From positions 1,218,536-1,282,535 of the forward strand of contig CAADRB010000036.1 of the NCBI GenBank assembly GCA_900708905.1: a stretch of 64,000 nucleotides of DNA, written 5' to 3'. This document shows, in pieces, positions 11,887 to 23,107 of the stretch. This DNA is from Hymenolepis diminuta. Lineage: Eukaryota > Platyhelminthes > Cestoda > Cyclophyllidea > Hymenolepididae. Below the pieces are notes generated by a model. The model was given only the letters and a program-made list of their open reading frames with translations, was not told the origin of the DNA and searched no databases. Numbering within the stretch: the first letter of the stretch is position 1; each line of letters starts with the position of its first letter. The translations under genes were made by a program, and so were the position numbers.

Positions 11887-11940
11887 TTATTTTACGATAT
11901 CACAGATACAACAAATTCATTTGAGAAGATAATTAGAACG
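11887..11940 (+). CDS. Exon candidate downstream of the raw-like stop
   Basis: A strong acceptor (tttctttttcag) and donor (gtaagt) bound 54 bp open in phase 0, encoding LFYDITDTTNSFEKIIRT. The phase fits the internal donor at 11153 in the raw-like exon f, so an isoform could skip the usual C-terminus. It could equally be an internal exon of another gene. With the block at 12765, the text (a S-F-E-x-I-x-R-T then L-P spacing) faintly resembles the end of an alpha-crystallin domain of small heat shock proteins; this is weak. Confidence 0.5.
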
Positions 11941-12764
11941 GTAAGTTCATGCGCTGAAGTTGACCTTATAGGAAGTATCTTATTTACCTACTATCTTTCG
12001 TAATGGGAAAACATTTGAACTTGGAAAAGAGTAAAGTTAACCAAAGTGGCCCTATCAGAGTTTACATTGGATGAACACTGGCGGTTTTTGTTAAATTTAA
12101 AGCATTTGCTTATCTATTTACACTTGACTGTGATGAAATACATACAAATCGAAATGGCGTGACCAAGTTCTGAATTAAATCAACCGAATATCGTTGATAT
12201 AAACTCATCCATGAACTTGGGAGTCAAATCATTGAATTTGAGTAGTAGGACTCTGACATTTGTCAGAGAACTATCCCTTATGATAACGAATAAAATCTCA
12301 AAGTCACCAGAATGCATCTAAAGTAAGAGCCGTAATATCTTGACTTCATAATTCGATTTTTTCAACTCCATTCTCATTTCACACTAATTGTGTCAGTTTG
12401 GTTTTGGTCATGATTAAAGTAATTTTAATCATGTAAACATTTTTGTAGTGCTATGAGCAACAATAATAATGAGTTAAGAGCTTGGAACCTATTAGAAGTA
12501 GAGAAGGAGTTAAGGGCTTTGAAAGTTTCTCAATTTTTACGCCTTAAGTTCTATCCGTCCGGAATGAAAATTTAGGGGTTTGTCGATTGATTTCATTAAT
12601 CAAATCATGTTAGCGGAACCCGTAGTTTATTTTCCGATTGATTCCATTGAATGGCTGATCATACCACTTCAGATTATTTGTTTTCTTCTAATTGCCAAGA
12701 TACTGACTGGTTGATACGAGTTTACATAGTTTAATATAACAGAGCTTACTAAAAAATCACTCAG

Positions 12765-12829
12765 GTTGAATTGCCAAGTGAATCTGCCGTTCCAGCTCGA
12801 TACGAAATAAAATCTAACGGGGATATAAG
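12765..12829 (+). CDS. Second downstream exon candidate
   Basis: Acceptor actcag and donor gtaagt bound 65 bp, entering in phase 0 and leaving two bases of a codon. Encodes VELPSESAVPARYEIKSNGDI, of coding-like composition, directly following the block at 11887-11940 in phase. The next exon is not certain; an open stretch at 13194-13384 has the right entry phase. Confidence 0.5.
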
Positions 12830-13141
12830 GTAAGTGCGATTTAAATAATTGAATGTACTAAATTGATTCGTCGGTAAATTTATTCACATAAAGATTGAAA
12901 GTAAAGATTTACGCCCTAAGGAAGTGAATTCATTGATACGAATAACAGGAAATTAATGGACTTAAAAGGTTATTATAGCATAACATTTCCTTTTAAAATA
13001 GCAACAAATGAATGGTATTACTGTTAAAATCTAATCGTCATTTATAAGTTTTAATTGTCTATTATTTATCGGAAAAATAAGAATGGTAATATTGATAGCA
13101 GAATACAAGGTTGGTCACAATCTTTACCTTTATGAACATGG

Positions 13142-13384
13142 GTGGTGTCAGGTGCACTGTACCAACTGGTGATCACCATGTGTGTGCACTCTAGGCGCAG
13201 TAGTAATAGTATAACCAGTAGAGCGGCGGGAACCAGGAACTCAAAAGGAAGACTTCTAGACAAAAGCCGATTAATCATTAAATTCAAAGCGATCTATTTT
13301 TTAGTAATGAATAAGAAGGGGAAACATAAGCACATCTACTGGAGGCCTTGGTCAGTCTTGGCAGAAACAGGAGAAGCTGAATAA
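13142..13384 (+). other. GC-richer island with open frames on both strands
   Basis: The island has a higher GC content than its surroundings. On the plus strand an 80-codon frame is rich in Ser and Arg; from a possible acceptor (ctctag) ending at 13193 it would enter in the phase left open at 12829. A different plus frame at about 13348-13430 reads GLGQSWQKQEKLNKHALLGS. The minus strand has a hydrophobic 73-residue frame. Frame switching suggests either a terminal exon or a worn repeat fragment. Confidence 0.25.
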
Positions 13385-14339
13385 ACATGCATTACTTGGG
13401 TCACAATGGGTAGCACACATATCGAGATGAGGTCAGATAGCAAGTAAGTTTAAATGAGGATAACAAACATCCTGAATGAGATAGTAAAACATTGAGAGTT
13501 GGACCACCTTACAAATGCATTTACAAAAGTCGAAAATGTCATCAACACATCTTCGAGCCCCTAAAACTCACAGTTAAATTGCTAGCAAAAATGAATAACG
13601 GTGATTAACTGATACTCATAATTTCTTCTTTGCTACTTTCGATAGAATCTTAGTATATAAAGTTTGAACATACAAACATTTAAAGGTTCTGTATTTAAGA
13701 ACCCCAGTCCATAAGAACAGAATTTCATTTTCTTACCTTTTGTGAATTGTCAAAATTCGAGACTATTATAATTAGTATTGGTATTGATCGGAAACCTAAC
13801 TGATTGATAGCAATTTAAAATTTTGCACGAAATACTGACTAGTAGGGTGGACATTGTAATCTGTTGATGGAAAAATCAATTAACATTCTACGAAGGAATT
13901 TGTGTTGAAAACACTGATAGTTTAAATCATGTGTTAATGAGTATAACGCTTATAAGTGAGTATAAGCACAAATACATCCTCTCTAAGTTTTTCGAACTGT
14001 CTATATATTAATATGCAAATATAATTAAGAGAAATACTGATGATGCAGAATTAAGTATAACAGGCCTATTTCTTAAATTTCAAGTTTCGAACTATATAGA
14101 CCGCGTGCACATAAGGAAAAGACGGAATAAAAATTTTTCATGTCTTGACCTGAAATGAAACCCAAATATAAAATTTAATTTACGCCTGACCACGCATGCC
14201 ACAAACTCAGTGGGGCAAAAATACCAAGCTAAATGAAAAAAACTTTACTGTACTATCTATAGATATGGTAAATATGTCTTAAATTATAACCCAATTAAAG
14301 ATTTTATATTTTCGTCAAGATGTGGGCAATGATATAGTG

Positions 14340-14475
14340 ATTCAGTGGTGCTTGGTGGAATCTTTTTATTATTAGATGATATGGGTTTAAATCCCATGGG
14401 GTGTGTATTTGGTGTGTGGTAGAATCTCTCACTCTACCGATGGTGGTCTATAGATAACCGTCAGTACGATAATTT
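14340..14475 (+). repeat. Possible SINE-like remnant
   Basis: Contains GGGTTTAAATCCCATGGGG, loosely like a pol III B box, and a following segment with GGTGTGTGGTAGAATCTC. Similar in flavour to 19600-19735 and 38385-38525, but too diverged to call firmly. Confidence 0.25.
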
Positions 14476-17400
14476 TCCCAGCAGAAAATCATCAAGGCAT
14501 TTTATTAATTATTTGGAATTATCGAGAAGTCTTGATAGCTTTGATAACAACCTACACGTCTATAAAGTCCGAGGCCACGAGTTTAGAATTCATCAGTGGG
14601 TGCATCTTATTTGGACAGAATCGCACTAGTTAAGAATATTTGGGAAATGCGAAAAGTGAGTTTCAGAACAGGGTGTCTTCAATCGGTTTTAAGGTTTAAA
14701 TGAACTTAATGTCGCTTAGGTTTGTAGCGGTCACCAGATTGAAAAATCCGAGATGCCACCGATAAACAGAAAATAAACAAGAGGAAGTTTGAAAGGGATT
14801 TTATTGAGGAGTGATGAACACATGAAGCTACAGGAGTGATATGAAGTCAATTTGTGAGTTTCTCAATTTTTCCTGAGAAATAAATGGGGTACATGCACGA
14901 AATACAGTTGGCAATATCGAAAGCTGTATGAATCCGTTGGGTCCTGCTGGGGCTGCTAACGGTATAATCAAGTGTTTAAGACTGGTACTGTTGAAGGATC
15001 AAATTAGTTGGATCAAGGTGGTTTAACAATTAGCAAATTTGGATTCAAAAGGGACTACGAAATATTGTGTCAAGAGTTAATCAAGTCGGTATTAAAAACA
15101 ACATTTTATCGCTATCTTTAAAACAGACGTTAAAGCGTTACAGAATATTCTCAACCTTTGATAATCGAACTAGGAAAGACATAGCTTTAGATCTTGAAAG
15201 CACAAAGTTAATCTTGACCAAACTGCACCAAATAAAAAATCTGAAAATTACTTTCTCCGATCTTTTCGTAAATGCCCATTAACCTGGAACAAAATATCCT
15301 TCGTTTAGCTAAACCTTCGTAATATCTGTCTCAAAAATGCGTCCTCAGCTCAAACTAAAATAATCAAAAAAATCTAGAATACTATACTGGGTGGAGTTTA
15401 ATTAAGGAGGTTTACTACCGTCGAGCAGAACGTCAGGCTCAAAATATATATATTAGAGGGGAATTCCCTTATCAGTTTTCTCCCTTCATATGTGATTGAA
15501 TGATGCATTAAGATATTCTTTTCGGTCTGATATTAATAGAACAATCTTCTTCGTTTGGTGGTTAGTAAAACATTATGCTCCTCCGCAAAAATTTGGAAGT
15601 CAAAAAGATTTTTTCTCAAGTATTAATTAGAGAAAAATAGGTGTGTTCTCCAAGTAACCGTTAGTCATTTTCTCCTTTTTTAGGTGCTCAGTGAAATGAT
15701 ATGAATTTCAATTTTGTCATTCTGTAGAAGCCTTCTCCCTTTTAAGGTCCATTTTAGAATCTGAGGTTGAACTTGAAGCGTATATATTCTATATATTTTA
15801 ATTTATATTAATTTTTCGGTTAAATTTTGGTGGGTTAGGTACAATTATCCTTTGTGAGCGTCTATAATTCACCCATTTAGACCACATATCGATAACTCAG
15901 AGTCTCAAAGTTAGGGAATGGAAGTCTGGTTGGGTTTAAAAAGAAACAAAAAGTGTTATCTCGGTTTTGGAGAATAGGGAAAAGAAATGACAAAAACCAC
16001 ACGAGATTTTAGGTTTTAGAATGCATGGTTGGTTCATTAAAGAGTAGCAACGGTTACTTCTTATTGGCCTTTATCTACAGCGATAAATTAAAAAAGATGG
16101 AATTACCGTCATCAGCAGACCTATATCATCTCTGCCAGCCATATCTTGACAAGGCCTACCTTCTAAGGTATAGGCTACCTCTCTCTAAACTAAATATTGC
16201 TAAAACAGTTTCCTTCATTGTACTAATAACTCCCAATTCCATTCGGATAGACATTTTCCCACACTATTATTGGGTAGGGGGAACGTCGATACTGAGAAAC
16301 TCGAGTTTTGTGAGACTTAATCATTGCAATTGGCTTTTTTGATCATTAAATATGCATGTCGAATCCATGACTTTTACTCTCACAGACGAGTCCGACAACC
16401 ACTGCATCAATTTTAACTCTCCTACTATTAAATCTTTTGACCTTGTCTAGTACAGAGGCTGTTTGCCACGCGTACTTATCCAAATGTTAAACATCGGTAA
16501 CCTGTTTATCAATGCACTTATAAGTAAGACAATATTTTTTAATTTCTAATATTAATAATCTGCTTAATAAAATTTTTCTAATAAATTTTGTATAACCTAA
16601 ACTTTTGACATCGCATTTACATTTAAATGCTAATAATCTGCTTATTTATTGAAAATAAATACCATTTAAAATGCCTTTTCTCTCAAAGTTATGTGAGCTA
16701 AAGTGAAGGCTATAGAGAAATCAATATTGAAAAATGAAAGTAGAATAAATCATTTTTGCTGTAAAATATCACCCAACACGAGTAACTTACAAATCAGGGT
16801 CACCAGTTCAGTTAACACTTTGGTCATTCTCTCGGTAATAAGACTAAAAATGCTACCTAGAATCTACAATTTTTCCTTTTGAGCAGAGGTATCAACGATG
16901 GTAATGGAAAAGCATTAATACTCAAACGGGCATATTAAAGCTTTTTTTTATACTTCCTATTAGGAGAGGTGAGATATGAGGTTAAAATTATAAGGAATTC
17001 ATACTTGAGTGAAAATGAAAGCTCCGCAATAAAAGAGAAAAGAAGAAATATTCCTCTACGATTTCGGTGGGTTAAAAGCAGAAAAATGATTTATATATCA
17101 GCATTATATTTGTAAAATTATTTAAATATTTAAACTTGAGTTTATTATGAAATATGCAAGAGAATTAATTGATCCATATAACATTTTCTACATATGGGGT
17201 GCTTAATTTTAGATAAGAGAATGTGTAGCTATACGAATATAATTTAGGGAATGAAATGAGGATTCGGTCCATGGAGGTGCGGCATTTTTACACCTTCACT
17301 ATTTAGCCCAGAAGAATATGTACTATCATTTTTGTGTTGCTTTCTGAAAGTGTCATTTGATGAAAGGGCTCGCATCTTATAAGACATAAATTGTCCTAAA

Positions 17401-19599
17401 GGTGGGAATCTGAAGTCCTTATTGACTGTAACACATTGAGAAACACGATTTCATCAGTAATGCTAAAAGCATTTCTCTCTTTCTCTGGAAATATTTCCAA
17501 GCAGCCCGTAGTCAAGCTCTGACCTATTTTTTATCGAATTCTCATAAGATGAATTTAGCTGTTAGAGATAGAATTCAATACCGTCGGGTACTTTTATTAC
17601 TCATATTTTTACCTAGAGTAATGCAAAAAAGGATATAATGGCTAAAGTCATCGAAGACTTATTTACAAATAAGTCAGGATTACAAAGTATGAAATATACT
17701 CACTGCGAAGAGATCAGTGAGTTCTTACTGTTAGACTGTTCAAAATCAATATTTTTCTTTCACCCTCAGTTTCATGAAGGTACTAAACTTATATATTATT
17801 AAGATATTAAATATATTTATCATCATGCTTGCCTTAATATGCCTTTAAAATTTGCATATGGAGGGCCTAAGTTAAAAAAATAAATGGTCGCGCCACCAAA
17901 GTCTCCCCCACAAACTGAATGTTTTATGTCTAATTCACTTTTTAAGAGTATACCTAATATACAAGTTAGAAGTCTTATAATAAAGGCAATAGTACACAAA
18001 GATAATTACTTATCCTTTTCAGTCTGATCACCACAAATCAGCTACCCCTAAAAGTAAATAATTTATTTTAAAATCGTCTCCTGTGAACTGTGGACTGCTT
18101 TGCTATTATTAAAATAATATCTGTAAGAGAACACAATCCATAAAAATTGAGATTTTGAAATGATACTGTGAATTATACCAGATGTGTTAAAGTGTTGAAG
18201 TACTTCAAATTAGGTTTTTTTTCATATCCCATCTTCTTTAAATGCTTCTATTCAATTCCGTGCATATCTTTCCAGACTATTTTGTTACCTAGCTAGGTCG
18301 GATGCTGTGCCGTGGTCGAAGCTTGTAAAACCTCCTGCACTGTCATTTTTTCCAGGTAGAAAGTGAAACGAACCATTCTTAAAAACTGTCTAAAATGCAC
18401 CTATATGATAATATTCATACATTTAAAATGTAATTTTTGTATGCAGCAAGACGAAAAATTATATTTATTATAAAATAGATTAGTGCTAATCAGCTCTGAA
18501 ATCAAAACTGAGAAAGTGATAAGCAGATACTTACGCAACTTTAATTTACCTTTTTCCTCCCATGTTTGAAGAGGATATTGACCTCGTCTGATATCCCGCT
18601 CTTTAAAATTTTAACATACCAAAGAGGAAAAAACATTTCAAGTTAGCAAAGTCAGTAAGCTGTGTTCGCTCATAGTGAGCTCAGAGTTAAACCTTTGATA
18701 ATACAATTTAATGTTTGGCTATTTTTCAGCTAAAGTGATGCTTTAGTTTGAAGCCGCTTGCTCAAATCTAATCATACATGTGTGAACTTGATGGAATTAA
18801 CAGCAATAACACTGGGCTTTCCAAGAAGGGGCAAATTAATACGCCTATTATCAGAATTTGCAATAAAAGTATCCTTTATACATTTACTGCAACAAAGTAC
18901 ATATATTTTCAGAATAAGCACACTTATTCCCTGAATCGATTTAAACGTCTTTAGCACACGATATTATAAACGCCCACTTCAAAAATTTTATTACTGTCAA
19001 GATAAGTGTATAGGAGCTCTTATTTATTCATGCAGCCTATCTGAAATTTTCAAAGAAAAAATGTTATATATCCTCATAAAAATTTGTAAAATGAAGCACT
19101 GTTAGCAATATAGGCATAGATTTAGTGTAGGATAAGAATATGTGCTTTTAAGGAATGACATAACATATGCAGAACTTAAGGACCACAGAACGTATTAATT
19201 AAATAAACCCTCGAATTTGATTGTTGATTGAGGGGTTTGTATGAGAAAACAGTTTATTTATTAGGTAAATTAAATTTACAGTGACATTTAGCCTTTGATA
19301 AGTTCCAACTGCTTAGAGTATATAAGTATAATACTAATTTATTTAACATTAAATAATGAGTTCGTAAATACAAAGTTATGTTTTGACCCATGTTGCTTTC
19401 ATTTGTATCGAACTGAATAAGCATCATTGTTTCTTTTATCCTGTAAATATAGTACCAAAGTGGGATAAGGCTAAATAAACCATCAAGTTGTCGTTATCTA
19501 AATGCTTAACAATGGTTTGATTGCGGTCCGCGTAATTTTATCGGTTAATACAAATATAACTTGCCAGCCAATTTATGAAAGCGTTTTCCAAAGTTCGTT

Positions 19600-19735
19600 T
19601 GGGGTAGAGGTAGCCTCATTGAGCCCCAAGGATGTGAAACTAGAATTCTGTCTGTACATTAGGCACCCGGTTTGCAACTACTCTCACCGGGTGGGTGCCG
19701 ATGGGCATCGAACTCGTGACCTCTGAAATTACAGA
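19600..19735 (-). repeat. tRNA-related SINE candidate
   Basis: On the minus strand GGTCACGAGTTCGATGCCC matches the RNA polymerase III B-box pattern GTTCRANNC and is followed by CATCGGCACCCACC. The patch is GC-richer than its surroundings. It is not a whole tRNA: no acceptor stem or anticodon arm can be folded around it. A partly similar text occurs on the minus strand at 38385-38525. Confidence 0.4.
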
Positions 19736-22700
19736 CACACATTCGAATATAATACAGAAATACACTAATGTAAACTTCGGAAATCAATTTTATTTTATAT
19801 AAAATATTCGATTATTTTTACTGTAATCAAGTTTAGAGTCATTTTATTGATGAAAATGGAAATAATTTTGTTGATGAACTTGTGTGCTTGATTGGGTGAA
19901 ACAGAGCATCGCCTGTCTAGGCTGCAAGACTTCATAACTTTCTAATCTGTTGCTGGTTTATTGAAGTTAATGGAATCTTGAAAGACTCAGATACTGTTTA
20001 TCGCTATTATCGCCAAGAAAATGGCAGGTATCTCTAAGCTGATTCCCCATATATTTTAAAGATTCATTCTGATTCCCCATACATAGATATCATAGTTTTA
20101 TGCTAATAAAGAGCAAAGTGGCCGGTTACTCGATTAACTATCTCTTATCCTATTCTTCGGTTTTGGATGAAACTGAATACGCAAAGACCATCTTGAATTT
20201 GGGATATGCCATTAAATTTACATTGTCCGAACTTTAAAAAAACGGTCATGACACCAATCGATACTCATTACACACCCGGCGTCACCACTCCATAAAACCA
20301 ATAAGTCGTTTATCATACAAGGTTAAAAACATATCATCCATATTTATTTTATAATGAGATTATGGTTTCGTAAAGGAACAATAACAATTAGTTTCTATTT
20401 TATTACCATTTTTTTGATAGCTGTACACTTTATTTCGGAAGAAAGCTCTTTGTTAAAATGTTTAAACAGAATGTTTCACTATGAAAGCAAAAAGCGTCGG
20501 AAATTACAGGAGGAATCATAAAAGATATTTATGATCCTTAAATTACAACGCAATTAATTTCTTTCTAAATATAAAATTCAATATTTATGTTTAAAAATTA
20601 AGCAATAACAACGGTGATTAAAATTCGTGAATATTTTGTTGCTCAGAATTGGAATCAAAACATTATAGTAGATATTTCATTATCATTGCCAAATTTCGCA
20701 CTTTTCAAAGCAGTTTTATTTGTTCTCATACAAAGAAGGTCCGTCAGCCAAAACACTCACATAAGTCTTACAAATAAATCTGAAATAAAATAATTCCAAG
20801 ATGGTTATGCGATTCGTCAGGTGATGTATTAAGCAATAAAATTTATTACATAAAAATTTTCGGATAAGCACATTACCTTAAAATCAAATTTTTTTTAGTT
20901 GCCTTAGTCTGCTTTAATGGTTTGTTGTCAGAACCACGTGTTTTATTGAATCTGCACAAAAGATCATGTTATTTATATTTAATGATTATTTATTTTCATG
21001 CCTATTTATAAAATGAATAGAACTCTCTCAAGAGGTTGGACAGTTAATTATAATTAACTTGAGTTTATCAGACTGTGATTGTAAGACTCGTATTTTAAAA
21101 TTTCCACTTTTTTAGTGAAAATTTTAAAATTAGTAGTAGGAGCAATAAAGATTATTTTCCTTGCTTCCAATATTTCTCCTGTAAATAAAAATGTAATATC
21201 TTTTTTAATTCCCACATTGTAATTGGGACTCTTTGTTTAAGCTTATACCTATTGAGTTTCGTGTCCATTAGTACACGCGCGTTTTTCCATAAGGTGCTTT
21301 GTGTTCTGCCGTGAGTTGTTGGCTTCTGTGTTAATCTTCTATATCACTGAGTTTTTTTAGATTGATCTCCGAGATTACTAATGCGACTCCTGGTTTTTTC
21401 GTTATAACAATTAACATATCAAATTTCACGGAATATTTGTTTCCTTCTGGATGTTTTACTTTATTTGATCAAATTGGTGCAGAATATTAAAAAGAACAAA
21501 ATATGTGTGCATTTTATAATCGGCAATTTAAAAAATTGGGAATAAATAATTTAAATAATCCTTATTTTCAATATTTAATGTTCATTTGTTCAGCAAACTT
21601 TAACACAGATTCTACACTTCTTTCCGGTTCCTCGAACCATGTTGTTTGAAGCTCCTAGTTTTTTTTGCTGATCAAAATGGGTAAACGGATACAATAATAA
21701 AGAAGTAATCAAAGCTATTTACATGACTTTCAAAATGTAATTATTAATAAGGATTGTGCAAAGAATAAAAGGAGCAGACTTAGTGACTAATTTTAAAAAA
21801 ATCCGCTTAGCTATCACCAGTTAACCTATAAAAATATTCAGGCTTGTGTTAATTAAGCTTTATTAAAAACTCTAGAAATCACTCGAGATGAAGTGAGGAA
21901 CGAATAAGTTGATTAGAGCCTTTGAATACAATATCGGAATAGAAAAAGTTCTTGAAATGAGGTAATAATGTATAGAGATTAAAGAAGATCACCGGCACAG
22001 AACATCAACCTTGTGGAAGCCATACGATACAGAAAGGTTAGAGAATTTCTGGGTTAGTTAGGTAAGGTTTGCATTATTTCATCTCACTCCTGATACAAAT
22101 TAGATGGTCATACCAGATGAATAACCACCCAGTACAGCGTAAAACACCTGAGTGCATCGTTCAATTTAAACCAGGTGATAAAATTTACAATGATTGAATT
22201 GAGCATAAATGACTCAAAATAAAATTTACATCTATTTCTGAATAAAATAATAAAGCTACACACTTTAAAACCCGAATGCAGTGGAATAATAATACCATGG
22301 CAAACGTCGTGATTATAAAGCGGTAGAAAGATCAATGAGCAATGTCGCAGTCCATCAGATTGATACTTTAAAACGTACACCGACCGATAAAGAATTAACA
22401 ACGCTATTGTCAAAGAGTATGACTTACAAAGATATACGATCACTTGATCACAATTCTGAGTTGAGTGGCAGAAAAATTCAGAATATAGAATAGCTACCTT
22501 AATCGCATTAATTTGAAAAGGCACTTCCAAACCAGACGACTTACAGTTTCATCAAACCCTTAAATGTAAGAAAAAACCCATCATGTCCCGTTTCGGAAAA
22601 AAATTCCAGAATTGAAGGACAAATACTGTTTAAATTACATATTTCAAGTTCATTTTTAAACTTTTATTGTAATATAAGTTTATACTTCAAATAGTGTAAA

Positions 22701-23077
22701 TTAAATAAATATTAAAACTAAATAATTCGATACTAAAATATTGATGTTTATTTGTTTCTGTTTATTATAATCGCAAATCATACAGGCAGGAAAAACAGGG
22801 AAACAGGGTAAAATATTAATCATCTTAGGTGTTCACATGACGTAGTAGGGGGAAGCATTTCTATTACGCTAGTGATCACGAGTTCAAAAGAATAATCCTG
22901 AATACCACATGATTAATCCATTTGCAAACAACAGTTAATAGTTTAATTGTCTTATGGTTCTGGTACTTTTGAAGTACAAAACGCAAATGAATGTAATCCA
23001 TTTCCCTTTTGTAATTTTGCTCATTAATAATGATTAAATGCTGATTTCAAATGGCCCATTCTCCTTCAAAGCTTACG

Positions 23078-23107
23078 TAAGGTATCTGAGCGCTCTCAGA
23101 TACCTTA
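23078..23107. repeat. Perfect 13-bp inverted repeat (hairpin)
   Basis: The arms TAAGGTATCTGAG and CTCAGATACCTTA are exact complements around a 4-base loop, CGCT. There is no flanking U-run and no extended stem, so neither a terminator nor a microRNA precursor is indicated. Confidence 0.85.

Noticed and set aside
16025..16342. 105-codon plus-strand frame
   Set aside because: No recognisable motif, ordinary composition and no upstream promoter or splice evidence.
16788..16870. Minus-strand splice-like pair enclosing LITERMTKVLTELVTLI
   Set aside because: Short, with no partner exons; probably a repeat fragment or chance.
22108..22530. 140-codon minus-strand frame with hydrophobic stretches
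   Set aside because: Cys/Leu/Ile/Phe-rich with no domain, no splice context and no GC rise. About one frame of this length is expected by chance in 64 kb of DNA this AT-rich.
23078..23107. Hairpin as a transcription terminator
   Set aside because: Eukaryotic context, no T-run after the stem and no adjacent gene.
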